DNA from: JACVRW01 sp963814095
Lineage (GTDB): Bacteria > Actinomycetota > Thermoleophilia > Solirubrobacterales > Thermoleophilaceae
Length of the DNA stretch: 64,000 bases
Reading direction: 5' to 3'
Assembly (NCBI GenBank): GCA_963814095.1
Contig: CAWFBT010000024.1
Location: 65,744 to 129,743, forward strand
Part shown: positions 1 through 7,749 of the stretch, one piece after another
Layout of the letters: each line of letters starts with the position of its first letter
Numbering within the stretch: position 1 is the stretch's first letter
Notes under the pieces: model-generated
Database searches by the model: none
Seen by the model: only the letters and a program-made list of their open reading frames with translations
What the model was told of the DNA's origin: nothing
Made by a program: the position numbers and the translations under genes

Positions 1-213
1 GAGAAATGTCACGGCAGCGGCCGCCAGGGCCGCTCCCATGCCACCGGTCGCCACCAGGTAGGGCCGGGCAAGCGCCTGCCAGCGAGCCGCGCGCAGGATC
101 GTGGTGGCCACGTTGGCGTCCGCTTGCGGCGGGCGGCTGCGGAGCGCCTCGAGGTAGTCGAGCAGGCGCTGCTCCGCCGCGGTCAGCTCGTCTGTGTTGC
201 CAGCGTCGCTCAT
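1..213 (-). CDS. Probable anti-sigma factor, N-terminal part (runs off the window)
   Basis: Read on the minus strand, an ATG at 213 overlaps the stop of the sigma factor by four bases (ATGA), and the frame stays open to the window edge. The visible 71 residues begin MSDAGNTDELTAAEQRLL and end in a hydrophobic stretch (VATGGMGAALAAAAVTFL) that looks like the start of a membrane helix. A small protein coupled to an ECF sigma gene and carrying a transmembrane segment is most often its membrane anti-sigma factor, but no zinc-binding HxxxCxxC motif is visible in this part. The function is inferred from position only. Confidence 0.5.
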   Translation of the reverse strand, partial: MSDAGNTDELTAAEQRLLDYLEALRSRPPQADANVATTILRAARWQALARPYLVATGGMGAALAAAAVTFL

Positions 214-773
214 TCGGGGAGCCCCCAGTCGTACGTGTTGGCCCGCAGGAGGTCGATCAACTCGCCCCGGGCGCGGTGAAGGCGCCCCTTCACGCTACCG
301 AGCGGCATTTCTGTCACCTGCGAGATCTCCTCGTAGCTCAGACCCTCGATGTCGCGCAGGACCAGGACCGCGCGGTGTGTGGGGCTGAGGTTACGAACCT
401 TGCCTTCCAGGCGTTCGCGGCGCTCGCGCTCCTCGAGCCGGTCGGCTGGGGAGCGCTGCTCGCCGTTCCCCGCGTCCTCGACGAGAGTGGCGACCGCATC
501 CGTCGGCTCCGGCCGCCGCCGAGCCTGATGATTGAGTGCCGCGTTCTGAGTGATACGCAGCAGCCATGCGCGAAATGGTGCATCCCCGCGGAAGCTCGGC
601 AGGCGGTGAAACGCCCGGAGAAAAGCGTCCTGACTGATGTCCTCGGCCTCCGCCGGCCCCACCATCCGCGCGCCGACGCGGTAGACGACCGCGCGGTGGC
701 GCTCGACGAGCTGCTCGAAGGCGGCGAGATCGCCGGTTCGCGCCCGCTCGACCAGCTCGCGGTCGGGATCCAT
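210..773 (-). CDS. ECF-type RNA polymerase sigma factor
   Basis: This 187-residue protein directs RNA polymerase to a dedicated promoter set. Region 2 is clear at residues 20-90 (AFEQLVERHRAVVYRVG, then AEDISQDAFLRAFHRLPSFR and FRAWLLRITQNAALNHQ). Region 4 lies at about 125-178 (LSPTHRAVLVLRDIEGLSYE followed by EISQVTEMPLGSVKGRLHRAR). The length is normal for the family. The ATG at 773 follows a short divergent intergenic region shared with the membrane protein at 865. Its stop overlaps the next minus-strand gene, the probable anti-sigma. It may control the adjacent plus-strand genes, but no promoter consensus was found to prove it. Confidence 0.93.
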   Translation of the reverse strand: MDPDRELVERARTGDLAAFEQLVERHRAVVYRVGARMVGPAEAEDISQDAFLRAFHRLPSFRGDAPFRAWLLRITQNAALNHQARRRPEPTDAVATLVEDAGNGEQRSPADRLEERERRERLEGKVRNLSPTHRAVLVLRDIEGLSYEEISQVTEMPLGSVKGRLHRARGELIDLLRANTYDWGLPE

Positions 774-864
774 GTTGCAGGTCTACCCACCTTGTAACCG
801 CCGAAGCAGCCGACTTGTCTGAAGCAGTGACTGGCCGGCAGATCACGAGGCGGGAGGCAATACC

Positions 865-1581
865 ATGATGACGGCTGCTGTTGAAATATCCGAGAGCATC
901 CAGCAGGGAATCGACGATCTGATCGGCTTCCTGCCGAGGCTGATCGGCTTCCTTCTGATCCTTCTGGTCGGCTACCTGGTGGCCAAGGCACTGGGGAAGC
1001 TCGTGGCGCTGGCCCTCGAGAAGGTCGGCACCGATCGGGCGCTGGAGTCCGGCGCCAGCGGCACCTATGTGCAGCGGGTGATGCCCGACGTGTCGCCGTC
1101 CGACCTGATCGGCCGGGTCGTGTTCTGGTTCGTGTTCTTGGGGGCGCTGTCGATCGCCATCGCATCGCTCGGCGTGAACGCACTCAACAACTTCCTCGCC
1201 GACGTGTTCAGCTATCTGCCGAACGTCGTCGCGGCCATCCTGATCTTCGTGATCGCGAGCGCCCTCGCGGCGTGGCTCGGCAGCTCCGCCTCCAGGCTGC
1301 TGGGCGACTCGCCCACCGGGCGGCTGGCTGCGACCGTGCTCCCGGTGCTGGTTATGGCGATCGCCGTCTTCATGATCCTCAACCAGCTGCGCATCGCCAC
1401 CGACATCGTGACGATCACCTACGCGGCGCTGCTCGGATCAGTGGCCCTCGGGATGGCGCTGGCCTTCGGGCTCGGCGGGCGAGACGTCGCGGGGCGCATG
1501 CTCGAGGACACCTACCGCCGCAGCCGCTCGAACGGCCGGGCGCCGGCTCCGGCACAGAGCGACGTCAGAACCGACGTCTAA
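865..1581 (+). CDS. Multi-helix membrane protein, MscS/CmpX-like TM-helix repeat type
   Basis: A 238-residue membrane protein with about five hydrophobic segments (residues 22-45, 95-118, 123-142, 155-172, 185-206). The motifs LPRLIGFLLILLVGYLVAKA and NNFLADVFSYLPNVVAAILI match the conserved TM-helix repeats seen in small mechanosensitive-channel-like proteins of the CmpX group. The glycine-rich last helix (ALLGSVALGMALAFGLGGRD) resembles the pore-side helix of such proteins. There is no cytoplasmic MscS beta domain, so channel activity is uncertain. The ATGATG start at 865 is preceded by a GAGGC-rich leader. It is divergent from the ECF sigma gene and may be under its control. Confidence 0.75.
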   Translation: MMTAAVEISESIQQGIDDLIGFLPRLIGFLLILLVGYLVAKALGKLVALALEKVGTDRALESGASGTYVQRVMPDVSPSDLIGRVVFWFVFLGALSIAIASLGVNALNNFLADVFSYLPNVVAAILIFVIASALAAWLGSSASRLLGDSPTGRLAATVLPVLVMAIAVFMILNQLRIATDIVTITYAALLGSVALGMALAFGLGGRDVAGRMLEDTYRRSRSNGRAPAPAQSDVRTDV

Positions 1582-1609
1582 TCGACCGCAAACCTCTTTT
1601 GGGCGAAGT

Positions 1610-1628
1610 GTTGCGCCGATATCGCAAC
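1610..1628. promoter_or_regulatory. Inverted repeat GTTGCG-N7-CGCAAC upstream of a small gene
   Basis: A perfect 6-base inverted repeat with a 7-base loop lies between the membrane protein stop and the small hydrophobic gene, about 65 bases before its start. It could be an operator or a weak terminator. No T-run follows, so an operator is slightly favoured. Confidence 0.3.
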
Positions 1629-1691
1629 CGCAATCGGCCTGCGTTTATGCGCAAACGAAAGGGGTACCCAATCGAGACAAGGAGGTACCAG

Positions 1692-1823
1692 ATGCTTTGG
1701 CTGATCCTCGGCGTGATCTTGCTTGTGATCGCGATAGCCGGAGGAGCGATCGTGCATCCGATCATTTTCGTGCTTGCGTTGCTCGCGCTGGTGATGTTCG
1801 GTATGAAGGTACGTCACGCTTGA
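1692..1823 (+). CDS. Small hydrophobic membrane protein (43 aa)
   Basis: An ATG at 1692 has an excellent Shine-Dalgarno (AAGGAGG, 1679-1685) at correct spacing. The product is almost entirely two short hydrophobic segments (MLWLILGVILLVIAIAGGAI and HPIIFVLALLALVMFG) with a basic tail KVRHA. Such 40-60 residue membrane proteins are common next to CsbD-like genes in actinobacteria, where a stress role is presumed. The stop overlaps the start of the next gene (TGATG), so the two are translationally coupled. Confidence 0.7.
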   Translation: MLWLILGVILLVIAIAGGAIVHPIIFVLALLALVMFGMKVRHA

Positions 1824-1987
1824 TGGCCGGGCGAAGCCGTAGGACAAAGGGACGCTTGGCCGAGTCGATCGGTGCCCTGGTCGACAACAAGAGGTTCAAG
1901 GACAAGGGACGGTTTGAGCGCGTTCGCGGTACCGCCAAGAAGAGGGCATCGAAGGCCGCGAGGAGGGTCAAGCGGGCCATCAACTGA
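1823..1987 (+). CDS. CsbD-like small basic protein (54 aa)
   Basis: A 54-residue, strongly basic protein. The pattern KGRLAESIGALVDNKRFKDK and GRFERVRGTAKKRASKAARR is the KGxxxExxGxxxxxxxxxxxG layout of CsbD-type general-stress proteins. The start ATG shares bases with the stop of the preceding membrane peptide. The biochemical role of the family is not well defined. It sits just before the gas-vesicle operon but is separated from it by about 80 bases, so it is probably a separate transcription unit. Confidence 0.6.
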   Translation: MAGRSRRTKGRLAESIGALVDNKRFKDKGRFERVRGTAKKRASKAARRVKRAIN

Positions 1988-2065
1988 CAGGTGATTCCGC
2001 AAGGTGAGGTCGCGGTTATTAAGTGAAAGTCGCGACATGAGGAAGCAACGAAGGGACTGACGAGG

Positions 2066-3328
2066 ATGGCCAAGGATTTCTCCGACACGTTGCGGGACAC
2101 CGTCAGCCAGGTGGTTCGCGACGCAACTCAGAGCGGCGGGCGAGGCAAATCGCCCGGCCCGCTCTCGGGAGGCCGCGGGTTGGCCGCGGGTGCCGGTCTG
2201 GCCGCCGTCGCACCGCTCGCAGCCAAGGGAGTCAGCAAGCTCGCCAAGGGTCGCCTCGCCGGGGCCGCCGCGAAGAACGCGGTCAAGAAGCCCGGCGCTG
2301 CCGCGAAGGACGCGGTCAAGAAGCCCGGCGGCGCCGTGAGCAACGTGACGTCGAAGCTCGGCGACAGCATCGGCAAGGGCGTCGGCGACAAGGTCAAGGA
2401 CAAGATCGATGAATCCGGTGGCGCCGGCGGCATTGCCAAGGAAGCGGCCAGCGGCCTGCTTCCGGGCTTTGGCGGCGGTGGCAGCGACGGAGGTGGAGGC
2501 GGAATGGAAGGCGTCGGAAAGGGCCGGCGGATGCCGGTTCAGCAGGCCATAGACGTGGCGGTGCCGATTGAGACCGCATACAACCAGTGGACGCAGTTCG
2601 AGGATTGGACTGAGTTCATGCACAGGATCGTGCGCGTCTCACAGGACGAGCCAACCAAGGTGAACTTCCAGGCCAAGATCTGGACGAGGACGCGCGACTT
2701 CGAGGCCGAGATCATCACGCAACGGCCCGACGAGCGCATCAAGTGGCAGGTCGCCCAGGGCATCACCCACACGGGCGTCGTGACCTTCCACGAGCTGGCC
2801 CCGCGCCTGACTCGCATCGAGATCAACATGGACGTGGAGCCGGGCGGGATGATCGAGAAGGCCGCCCGTGGAATGCGCCACGTCAAGCGCGCCGTGCGTG
2901 CGGACCTGCACAGGTTCAAGGCGTTCATCGAGATGCAGGAGATGGAGACGGGCGCCTGGCGCGGCGTGATCGAGGACGGCGAGCTCGTCGAGGACCACGA
3001 TCCGAGCTACGACGAGGAGCGCGAGTACAGCGACGTCGAGGACGCGCTCACCGATGAGGAGCGTGAGGAGCGGGCCGAGGAGGAGCCGGAGGAGGACGAG
3101 GCTGAGGCTGACGAGCAGGAGGACGAGCAGGAGGACGAGGAGCAGCAGGCCGCTCGTGCCAAGCGCTTTGAGCGCCAGGCACGCGCGTCGTCGTCCGGTC
3201 GCCGCCGGAGCTCGAAGTCAGGCAGCAGCGGCAACGGCAGCTCCTCGAGCAGCCGCTCGTCGGGCAGCCGTCGCTCGTCCGGAAACAGTTCGTCGGGCCG
3301 GCGCAAGGCGGCCGCCAAGAAGAGCTGA
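2066..3328 (+). CDS. SRPBCC-domain protein heading the gas-vesicle operon
   Basis: A 420-residue protein in three parts. Residues 1-150 are low-complexity, glycine/alanine/lysine rich, with a repeated VKKPGxAxxxA motif. Residues about 165-300 form an SRPBCC/polyketide-cyclase-like domain (RRMPVQQAIDVAVPIETAYN, WTQFEDWTEFMHRIVRV, FHELAPRLTRIEINMDVEPG). The C-terminal 110 residues are first very acidic and then a Ser/Arg/Lys tail (SSGRRRSSKSGSSGNG). SRPBCC proteins of this kind are regular members of actinobacterial gas-vesicle clusters; their role in assembly is not established. The start ATG at 2066 has a GACGAGG leader. It is the first gene of the vesicle cluster. Confidence 0.8.
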   Translation: MAKDFSDTLRDTVSQVVRDATQSGGRGKSPGPLSGGRGLAAGAGLAAVAPLAAKGVSKLAKGRLAGAAAKNAVKKPGAAAKDAVKKPGGAVSNVTSKLGDSIGKGVGDKVKDKIDESGGAGGIAKEAASGLLPGFGGGGSDGGGGGMEGVGKGRRMPVQQAIDVAVPIETAYNQWTQFEDWTEFMHRIVRVSQDEPTKVNFQAKIWTRTRDFEAEIITQRPDERIKWQVAQGITHTGVVTFHELAPRLTRIEINMDVEPGGMIEKAARGMRHVKRAVRADLHRFKAFIEMQEMETGAWRGVIEDGELVEDHDPSYDEEREYSDVEDALTDEEREERAEEEPEEDEAEADEQEDEQEDEEQQAARAKRFERQARASSSGRRRSSKSGSSGNGSSSSSRSSGSRRSSGNSSSGRRKAAAKKS

Positions 3329-3340
3329 CCGAGGACCTCG

Positions 3341-3481
3341 ATGGCAGTCCCGGGCTTCATGAAGAACGCCGCACTCGACCGCATGAAGGGCAAGCGCCCT
3401 TCCGCGGTCCGGGCGCTGGCCACGGCCGCCGTGGCGGGTGGCGTCACGGCCGTTCTGACCTACAAGGCGCTGCGCACATGA
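3341..3481 (+). CDS. Small hypothetical protein in the gas-vesicle operon (46 aa)
   Basis: An ATG at 3341, 12 bases after the SRPBCC stop, with an upstream GAGGA, opens a 46-residue frame: a basic N-terminus (MAVPGFMKNAALDRMKGKRP) followed by one hydrophobic segment (VRALATAAVAGGVTAVLTYK). It could be a single-pass membrane or vesicle-surface peptide. I do not recognise a family. Tight packing on the same strand supports it being real. Confidence 0.55.
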   Translation: MAVPGFMKNAALDRMKGKRPSAVRALATAAVAGGVTAVLTYKALRT

Positions 3482-3508
3482 ACCGACCGTCGAGAAGGGG
3501 GATCCCGG

Positions 3509-4285
3509 ATGGCCGTTGACCTCCAGCGAGTGGCACTTGCGGCGCTGCGCGCCGCCATCGAGGACGGCGACCAGCCCCGCAAGAAGCGTGGGCTCACCGC
3601 CGGCAAGGCGCTGGCTATAGGCGCGGTCGTGGTGACCGCCGGCCGGGCGGCCGCCGGACCCGGAGGCCGCTTCCTGCGGGAGAAGCTCGAGGAACGTTTC
3701 TCCGCGGACGACAGCTACGACGACGAGGACGACGAGGACTACGAGGACTACGAGGAAGGCGACCAGCCTGAGGGCGAGGAGTACGACGAGCCCGCCGACG
3801 AGGAGTACGACCAGCCCGAGGACGAGGACTACGACGAGCCTGAGGCCGAGGAGGACGACGAGCCTGAAGCCGAGGAGGACGACCAGCCTGAAGCCGAGGA
3901 GGACGACCAGCCGGAGGACGAGGACTACGACGAGCCCGAGGACGAAGGCTACGACGACTCCGATGAAGAGGAACCCGAGCCTCCGCAGGGCGGCGGCGGC
4001 GAGGAGCCGGAGGATGAGGAGCCGGAGGACTCGGAGCAGGATGTCGAGTCCGCTGACGAGGACGCGGAACCGGAAGAGGTCGAGGAGGAGCAGGAGGAGG
4101 TCGAGCGGCCCGCAGCCGAGGAGGAATCCGCCGAGGATGACGAGGCATGGTCGCCGCCAAGGCCGCGGCCGCCGATTTTCGACTCGCCGCCTCGCAGAAA
4201 GTCCCCGGTTCGGCCCGGCACGCGACCTCCGCGCCATTCGCCCGGCCAGGGCAGGTCAGGGGCGGCTGCTCAGAAGAGGAGGTAG
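3509..4285 (+). CDS. Highly acidic repeat protein in the gas-vesicle operon
   Basis: A 258-residue protein with a short hydrophobic N-terminal region (residues 29-50, RGLTAGKALAIGAVVVTAGR), then about 170 residues made almost entirely of Asp/Glu with Pro and Tyr. These are arranged as degenerate repeats of about 10 residues (DEPEAEED, DQPEAEED, DQPEDEDY). The end is basic and proline rich (PRPRPPIFDSPPRRKSPVRP). It may coat or solubilise vesicle proteins, or act as a charged chaperone; this is inference. The GAGAAGGGGGATCCCGG leader supports the ATG at 3509. The repeated DNA makes it prone to length variation. Confidence 0.65.
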   Translation: MAVDLQRVALAALRAAIEDGDQPRKKRGLTAGKALAIGAVVVTAGRAAAGPGGRFLREKLEERFSADDSYDDEDDEDYEDYEEGDQPEGEEYDEPADEEYDQPEDEDYDEPEAEEDDEPEAEEDDQPEAEEDDQPEDEDYDEPEDEGYDDSDEEEPEPPQGGGGEEPEDEEPEDSEQDVESADEDAEPEEVEEEQEEVERPAAEEESAEDDEAWSPPRPRPPIFDSPPRRKSPVRPGTRPPRHSPGQGRSGAAAQKRR

Positions 4286-4294
4286 GAGTTCGAC

Positions 4295-4546
4295 ATGGCG
4301 ACGACCGAGCGCGGAGCGGACAGGGACGGCGCTGACGACAGCGCCCAGAAGCGCGAGGAGAGCGAGCGCTACAGGCAGGCGGCTGAAGACGCGCTTCAGC
4401 AGCTCGACTGGTGCATCGGCTACCTGCATGGCATTCGCAAGGTCGAGGTCTCGCGTGCGCTCGCAAAGAACCGCGGCTTCATCCGCAGCAGGCTGCTCCA
4501 GCGCGATGAGCAACCGCTGCCTGCAGAACAAACCGACGAGACCTAA
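4295..4546 (+). CDS. Small conserved gvp-cluster protein, paralogue 1 (IGY motif)
   Basis: An 83-residue protein with an acidic start and a predicted helix bearing the pattern RYRQAAEDALQQLDWCIGYL and KVEVSRALAKNRGFI. The same signature recurs in the gene at 8930 (RYREAAASALGQLEWIIGYF, REIASALDRNRKRI), so the two are paralogues placed on either side of the gvpA-to-gvpK core. A helical, soluble accessory protein is likely. I do not know a described function. Start ATG 4295 follows a GGAGGTAGGAG Shine-Dalgarno immediately after the acidic gene. Confidence 0.65.
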   Translation: MATTERGADRDGADDSAQKREESERYRQAAEDALQQLDWCIGYLHGIRKVEVSRALAKNRGFIRSRLLQRDEQPLPAEQTDET

Positions 4547-4570
4547 CGACTCAGGGGAGGCAGTACCGAA

Positions 4571-4981
4571 ATGGCAGTGGCTAGCGGAGGCTCAGGATAT
4601 CTGCAGAGACCCGGCGGGGGGACCCTGGCGGATGTCATCGACATCATCCTCGACAAGGGGTTGGTGATCGATGCATACGTGCGGGTCTCGCTGATCGGTA
4701 TCGAGATCCTCACGATCGACGCCCGCATCGTCATCGCGAGCGTCGACACCTACCTTCGCTTCGCCGAGGCGGTCAACCGCCTCGATCTCCAGGCCTCAGA
4801 CGACTCTCAGGGTCTGCCGGAGCTGATGGAGAGCGTCACCAGCGGCGGGGCCAAGTCGAAGACTCAGGGCGCCATCGAGGGCGTGAAGGAGAAGCTCGGC
4901 GGCGGCGATGACGACGAGAAGGAGAAGTCGCGCCCGCGGCGTCGTAGCTCGCGCTCGCGCGGGAAGGACGACGACGAGTGA
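4571..4981 (+). CDS. gvpA: Gas vesicle structural protein GvpA
   Basis: Forms the ribbed protein shell of the gas vesicle. Residues 18-72 carry the signature core: LADVIDIILDKGLVIDAYVR then SLIGIEILTIDARIVIASVD and YLRFAEAVNRLDL. This matches GvpA in helix-strand-strand-helix order. The protein is 136 residues, much longer than a classical GvpA of 70-ish residues. The extra 60-residue C-terminus is hydrophilic, with a Gly/Asp-rich linker and a basic RRRSSRSRG end, and may face the cytoplasm. A GGGGAGGCAG Shine-Dalgarno precedes the ATG. The stop overlaps the gvpF start (GTGA). Confidence 0.92.
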   Translation: MAVASGGSGYLQRPGGGTLADVIDIILDKGLVIDAYVRVSLIGIEILTIDARIVIASVDTYLRFAEAVNRLDLQASDDSQGLPELMESVTSGGAKSKTQGAIEGVKEKLGGGDDDEKEKSRPRRRSSRSRGKDDDE

Positions 4982-5745
4982 ACGACCTCGACCAGGTCGT
5001 GTACGTCTACGGGGTCGTCCGGGCCTCCGAGAAGCCGGCTGTCGGCCTCGCGGGAGTCGGGCGCGAAGGCAACCCGGTTCGGCACGTGGCGTCGTCGAAG
5101 GTCGCCGCGATCGTGAGCGACGTCGGGCGCGCGCCGCTTGGGCGGGGGCAGGACATCCGGGCGCATTGGCGAGTACTGGACGACGCGGTCTCGCGTGCGA
5201 CGGTGCTGCCCCTGCGCTTCGGCACCGTGATGGAGAGCGACGTTGCCGTCCGGGATGATTTCCTCGCTCCCAACGAGGCGCGCCTGTCGGCGCGGCTCAC
5301 CGGGCTCGACGGCAAGGTGCAGATGAACGTCAAGGGCTCCTATCGCGAGGAGGCCCTGATGCGCGACGTGGTCCACCACGCCCCGACCGTGCGCCGGTTG
5401 CGCGAGCGCATCCAGAACCTGCCCAAGGCAGCCGCCTACTACGACATGATCCGGCTCGGCGAGCTCGTCGCAGCCGAGATCGAGCACCGCACCGAGCACG
5501 ACACCGGGCTGGTGCTCGCTCGTCTGTACGACTTGGCCGTGGCCTCGCATATGGAAGGCCGCACGGCGAAGGAGGCCGGCGTGGACGTGGCTTTCCTCGT
5601 CGAGCGCGGCCGTCTCGATGAGTTCACCACCGCTGTGCAGCGCCTTCAGGACGAGTTCGGCGAAGGGATGCGCCTGCGCTGTGTCGGGCCGCTGCCGCCG
5701 TACAGCTTCGCCGACGACAACGTGAGTGAGGTCGCGTGGGCCTGA
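4978..5745 (+). CDS. gvpF: Gas vesicle protein GvpF/GvpL family, first copy
   Basis: GvpF/L proteins are minor vesicle components needed to start assembly, and GvpF is known to contact GvpA. The 255-residue sequence shows the family hallmarks: VVYVYGVVR at the N-terminus, VLPLRFGTVMES near residue 75, and the C-terminal LRCVGPLPPYSFAD. The GTG start at 4978 overlaps the gvpA stop. Two further family members follow at 6697 and 7946, so this is the copy closest in position to the gvpF of Streptomyces-type clusters. Assignment as F rather than L is by order. Confidence 0.9.
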   Translation: MNDLDQVVYVYGVVRASEKPAVGLAGVGREGNPVRHVASSKVAAIVSDVGRAPLGRGQDIRAHWRVLDDAVSRATVLPLRFGTVMESDVAVRDDFLAPNEARLSARLTGLDGKVQMNVKGSYREEALMRDVVHHAPTVRRLRERIQNLPKAAAYYDMIRLGELVAAEIEHRTEHDTGLVLARLYDLAVASHMEGRTAKEAGVDVAFLVERGRLDEFTTAVQRLQDEFGEGMRLRCVGPLPPYSFADDNVSEVAWA

Positions 5746-5990
5746 TCACCGGCCTTCTGACGCTGCCCCTGGCGCCGGTGCGCGGTACGGCGTGGATCGC
5801 CGAGCAGATCCGCGACCAGGCTCTGGATGAGCTCTATGGCGAGGAAGCGATCCAGGCGCAGCTGCATCAGCTCGAGGAGCTCCACGCGGCAGGGGAGATC
5901 GACGACGAGGAACTCGTGAGGGCGGAGGACGAGCTGCTCGAGCGGCTCGCCGCCGCGCGCGGATTCGGGGGTGAGGAAGGTTATGGCTGA
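5736..5990 (+). CDS. gvpG: Gas vesicle protein GvpG
   Basis: An 84-residue protein with the GvpG layout: a hydrophobic start MGLITGLLTLPLAPVRGTAW followed by a long amphipathic helix (EEAIQAQLHQLEELHAAGEI, DDEELVRAEDELLERLAAAR). GvpG is an assembly accessory protein. The GTG at 5736 overlaps the end of gvpF by ten bases, and its own end overlaps gvpO, keeping the whole chain translationally coupled. Length and motif agree well with the family. Confidence 0.88.
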   Translation: MGLITGLLTLPLAPVRGTAWIAEQIRDQALDELYGEEAIQAQLHQLEELHAAGEIDDEELVRAEDELLERLAAARGFGGEEGYG

Positions 5991-6318
5991 GTCGAATGAC
6001 GAGGCCCAGAACGGCAAGGCAGAGAAGGGCGCCGGGGAGGACGGCAGCGGGAGCGCAGCTCTCACCGCCCAGGAGCTCACTGAGGCGGCCCTGAGCGCGA
6101 TCGCCGATTTGACCAGATTCGAGCCCGAGGCGGTCACCGGGCTCGAGTGGGACGGGCAGGCTTGGCACGCGAGCGTCGACGTGCTCGAGCTCGAGCGCAT
6201 TCCCAACACGACCGACGTGCTCGCCACTTATGACGTTCAGCTGGACGACGAGGGCACGCTGCTCGGCTACAAGCGCAAGCGGCGCTTCATCCGAGGGCAG
6301 GCCGAGATCGGGGAGTGA
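5983..6318 (+). CDS. gvpO: Gas vesicle protein GvpO
   Basis: GvpO is an essential accessory protein of actinobacterial and haloarchaeal clusters. After a variable charged N-terminus, residues 30-105 show the conserved core: TGLEWDGQAWHASVDVLELE, RIPNTTDVLATYDVQLDDEG and LLGYKRKRRFIRGQ. I chose the ATG at 5983 because the purine-rich GAGGAAGG at 5972-5979 serves it. An in-frame GTG at 5971 lies further inside gvpG. The stop overlaps the GTG of gvpJ. Confidence 0.88.
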   Translation: MAESNDEAQNGKAEKGAGEDGSGSAALTAQELTEAALSAIADLTRFEPEAVTGLEWDGQAWHASVDVLELERIPNTTDVLATYDVQLDDEGTLLGYKRKRRFIRGQAEIGE

Positions 6319-6707
6319 CGGTGGCGCAGGAGGAGTTTCTCCGGCCCCGCAGCGGCGGGCTGCCCGGTCGTCCAACGGACTCGACCAACCTCGCGGACAT
6401 CCTCGAGCGGGTGCTCGACAAGGGCATCGTGATCGCCGGAGACATCCAGATCAACCTGCTCGACATCGAGCTGCTCACGGTCAAGCTGCGGCTGTTGATC
6501 GCGTCTGTGGACCGCGCGCGCGAGATGGGGATCAACTGGTGGGAGTCCGATCCGACCCTGCAGTCGCCGCAGGACCGCGACGCGCTCGAGTCAGGCGGCG
6601 ACACTGAGCTGTTGCAACGCGAGAACCGGGAGCTGCGCGAGCGGATAGAGCGACTCGAGCAGCGCCTGGGCGCAGGGACGCCGGAGGAAGGCAGCAGTGA
6701 GCGATGA
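6315..6707 (+). CDS. gvpJ: Gas vesicle protein GvpJ (GvpA family)
   Basis: A GvpA-related minor shell protein. Residues 22-66 read NLADILERVLDKGIVIAGDI then INLLDIELLTVKLRLLIASV. The following MGINWWESDP is characteristic of the GvpJ branch rather than of GvpA. The C-terminal 40 residues form a short coiled coil (LLQRENRELRERIERLEQRL). The GTG at 6315 overlaps the gvpO stop; a second in-frame GTG lies at 6321. GvpJ is thought to act in vesicle nucleation or tip formation. Confidence 0.88.
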   Translation: MTVAQEEFLRPRSGGLPGRPTDSTNLADILERVLDKGIVIAGDIQINLLDIELLTVKLRLLIASVDRAREMGINWWESDPTLQSPQDRDALESGGDTELLQRENRELRERIERLEQRLGAGTPEEGSSER

Positions 6708-7749
6708 GCTCGAACGCTGGGCCCGGAGACGGCTACCGGAGGTAGTCGGGCGGGCGGAGGAGCAGGCGGTCGCCCAGCTGGCGGACGCGCTCGTGCGCGC
6801 GGCTACAGAGCCCCCGCAGGCGAGATCCGCTCCGGAGCCCCCGCAGGCGAGTTCGGCTCCGGAGCCCCCGCGGGCGAGTTCCGCTCCGGCCCCGGAGACA
6901 GCGCGGCCACATCCGGACCCGGAGGCGCAACCGACCACCGGCCTGTGGGCCTACTGCGTGGCCCGCTCCGAGGCCGGGCTCCCCACCGAAGCGGCGTCCG
7001 TGGATCCCGCGGGCGGTCTCGAGCTGGTCGTGCACGCAGGGCTGTCTGCGCTGGTGAGTCCGGTGCCCATGTCGGAGTTCGGCACGGATGCGCTCACGCG
7101 CAACCTCAACGACCTCGAGTGGCTCGAGCAGGTGGCGAGAAGGCACGAGGCGGTGCTCGACGATGCCCTCGGAGCGGCGACGATCGTGCCGCTGCGGCTC
7201 TGCACGATCTACCGGGACGCCGACGGCGTGCGCCGTATGCTCGAGGAAGAGCGCCCGCAGCTCGAGAGCGCACTCGACCGGCTTGAGGGTCGCGAGGAGT
7301 GGGGCGTGAAGCTGCTCGCCGACCCCAGCGCCCTGTTTGCCGCCGCCCGCGGTCGCAGCGCTGAGGCGGATGAGCTCGAGCGCTCCCTGGAGGGCTCGAC
7401 GGAGGGCGGGGCCTACATGGTCCGGCGGCGGCTCGAGCGTCAGCTGAGTGAGGAGGCGCACGTGCTGGGAGCAGAGCTCGCTGAGGACGTCCACGCGCGG
7501 CTGCAGGACTGGTCCGACGCCGCCGTCCTCAACGCGCCGCAGAACCGCGGTTTGTCGGGCCACGAGGGCGAGATGCTGCTCAACGGGGCGTATCTCGTCG
7601 CGGGCGCAAAGGTCGGGCGGCTGCGCGAGCTCGTTGAGCAGCTCGCCGAACGCCACCGTGATCTCGGCGTCCGCATCGAGCTCACGGGGCCATGGCCGCC
7701 GTACAACTTCGTCTCCGGACGCTCGCAGGCCGAGCCCGCGACCGCATGA
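6697..7749 (+). CDS. gvpL: Gas vesicle protein GvpL/GvpF family with an N-terminal extension
   Basis: A 350-residue member, about 90 residues longer than usual. Residues 1-35 are a charged helix (DELERWARRRLPEVVGRAEE). Residues 38-65 are three near-identical Pro/Ala/Ser repeats (EPPQARSAP type). The GvpL/F domain starts near residue 83 (GLWAYCVARSEAG), with VPLRLCTIYRDADGV in the middle and the C-terminal IELTGPWPPYNFVSG. GvpL is a minor component that binds several Gvps during assembly. The extension could be a tether or docking arm. The GTG start overlaps gvpJ by eleven bases. Confidence 0.87.
   Translation: MSDELERWARRRLPEVVGRAEEQAVAQLADALVRAATEPPQARSAPEPPQASSAPEPPRASSAPAPETARPHPDPEAQPTTGLWAYCVARSEAGLPTEAASVDPAGGLELVVHAGLSALVSPVPMSEFGTDALTRNLNDLEWLEQVARRHEAVLDDALGAATIVPLRLCTIYRDADGVRRMLEEERPQLESALDRLEGREEWGVKLLADPSALFAAARGRSAEADELERSLEGSTEGGAYMVRRRLERQLSEEAHVLGAELAEDVHARLQDWSDAAVLNAPQNRGLSGHEGEMLLNGAYLVAGAKVGRLRELVEQLAERHRDLGVRIELTGPWPPYNFVSGRSQAEPATA
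6808..6888 (+). repeat. Three tandem 27-bp repeats inside gvpL
   Basis: Three adjacent 27-base units begin at 6808, 6835 and 6862, each starting GAGCCCCCGC. They differ at only a few positions and encode the Pro/Ala/Ser linker of the extended GvpL. In-frame unit length means slippage changes linker length without breaking the gene. Confidence 0.9.

Noticed and set aside
2500..4300. Repeat-rich acidic coding DNA taken for a CRISPR-like or satellite array
   Set aside because: The repeats are in-frame, degenerate and protein-coding, with no spacer structure.
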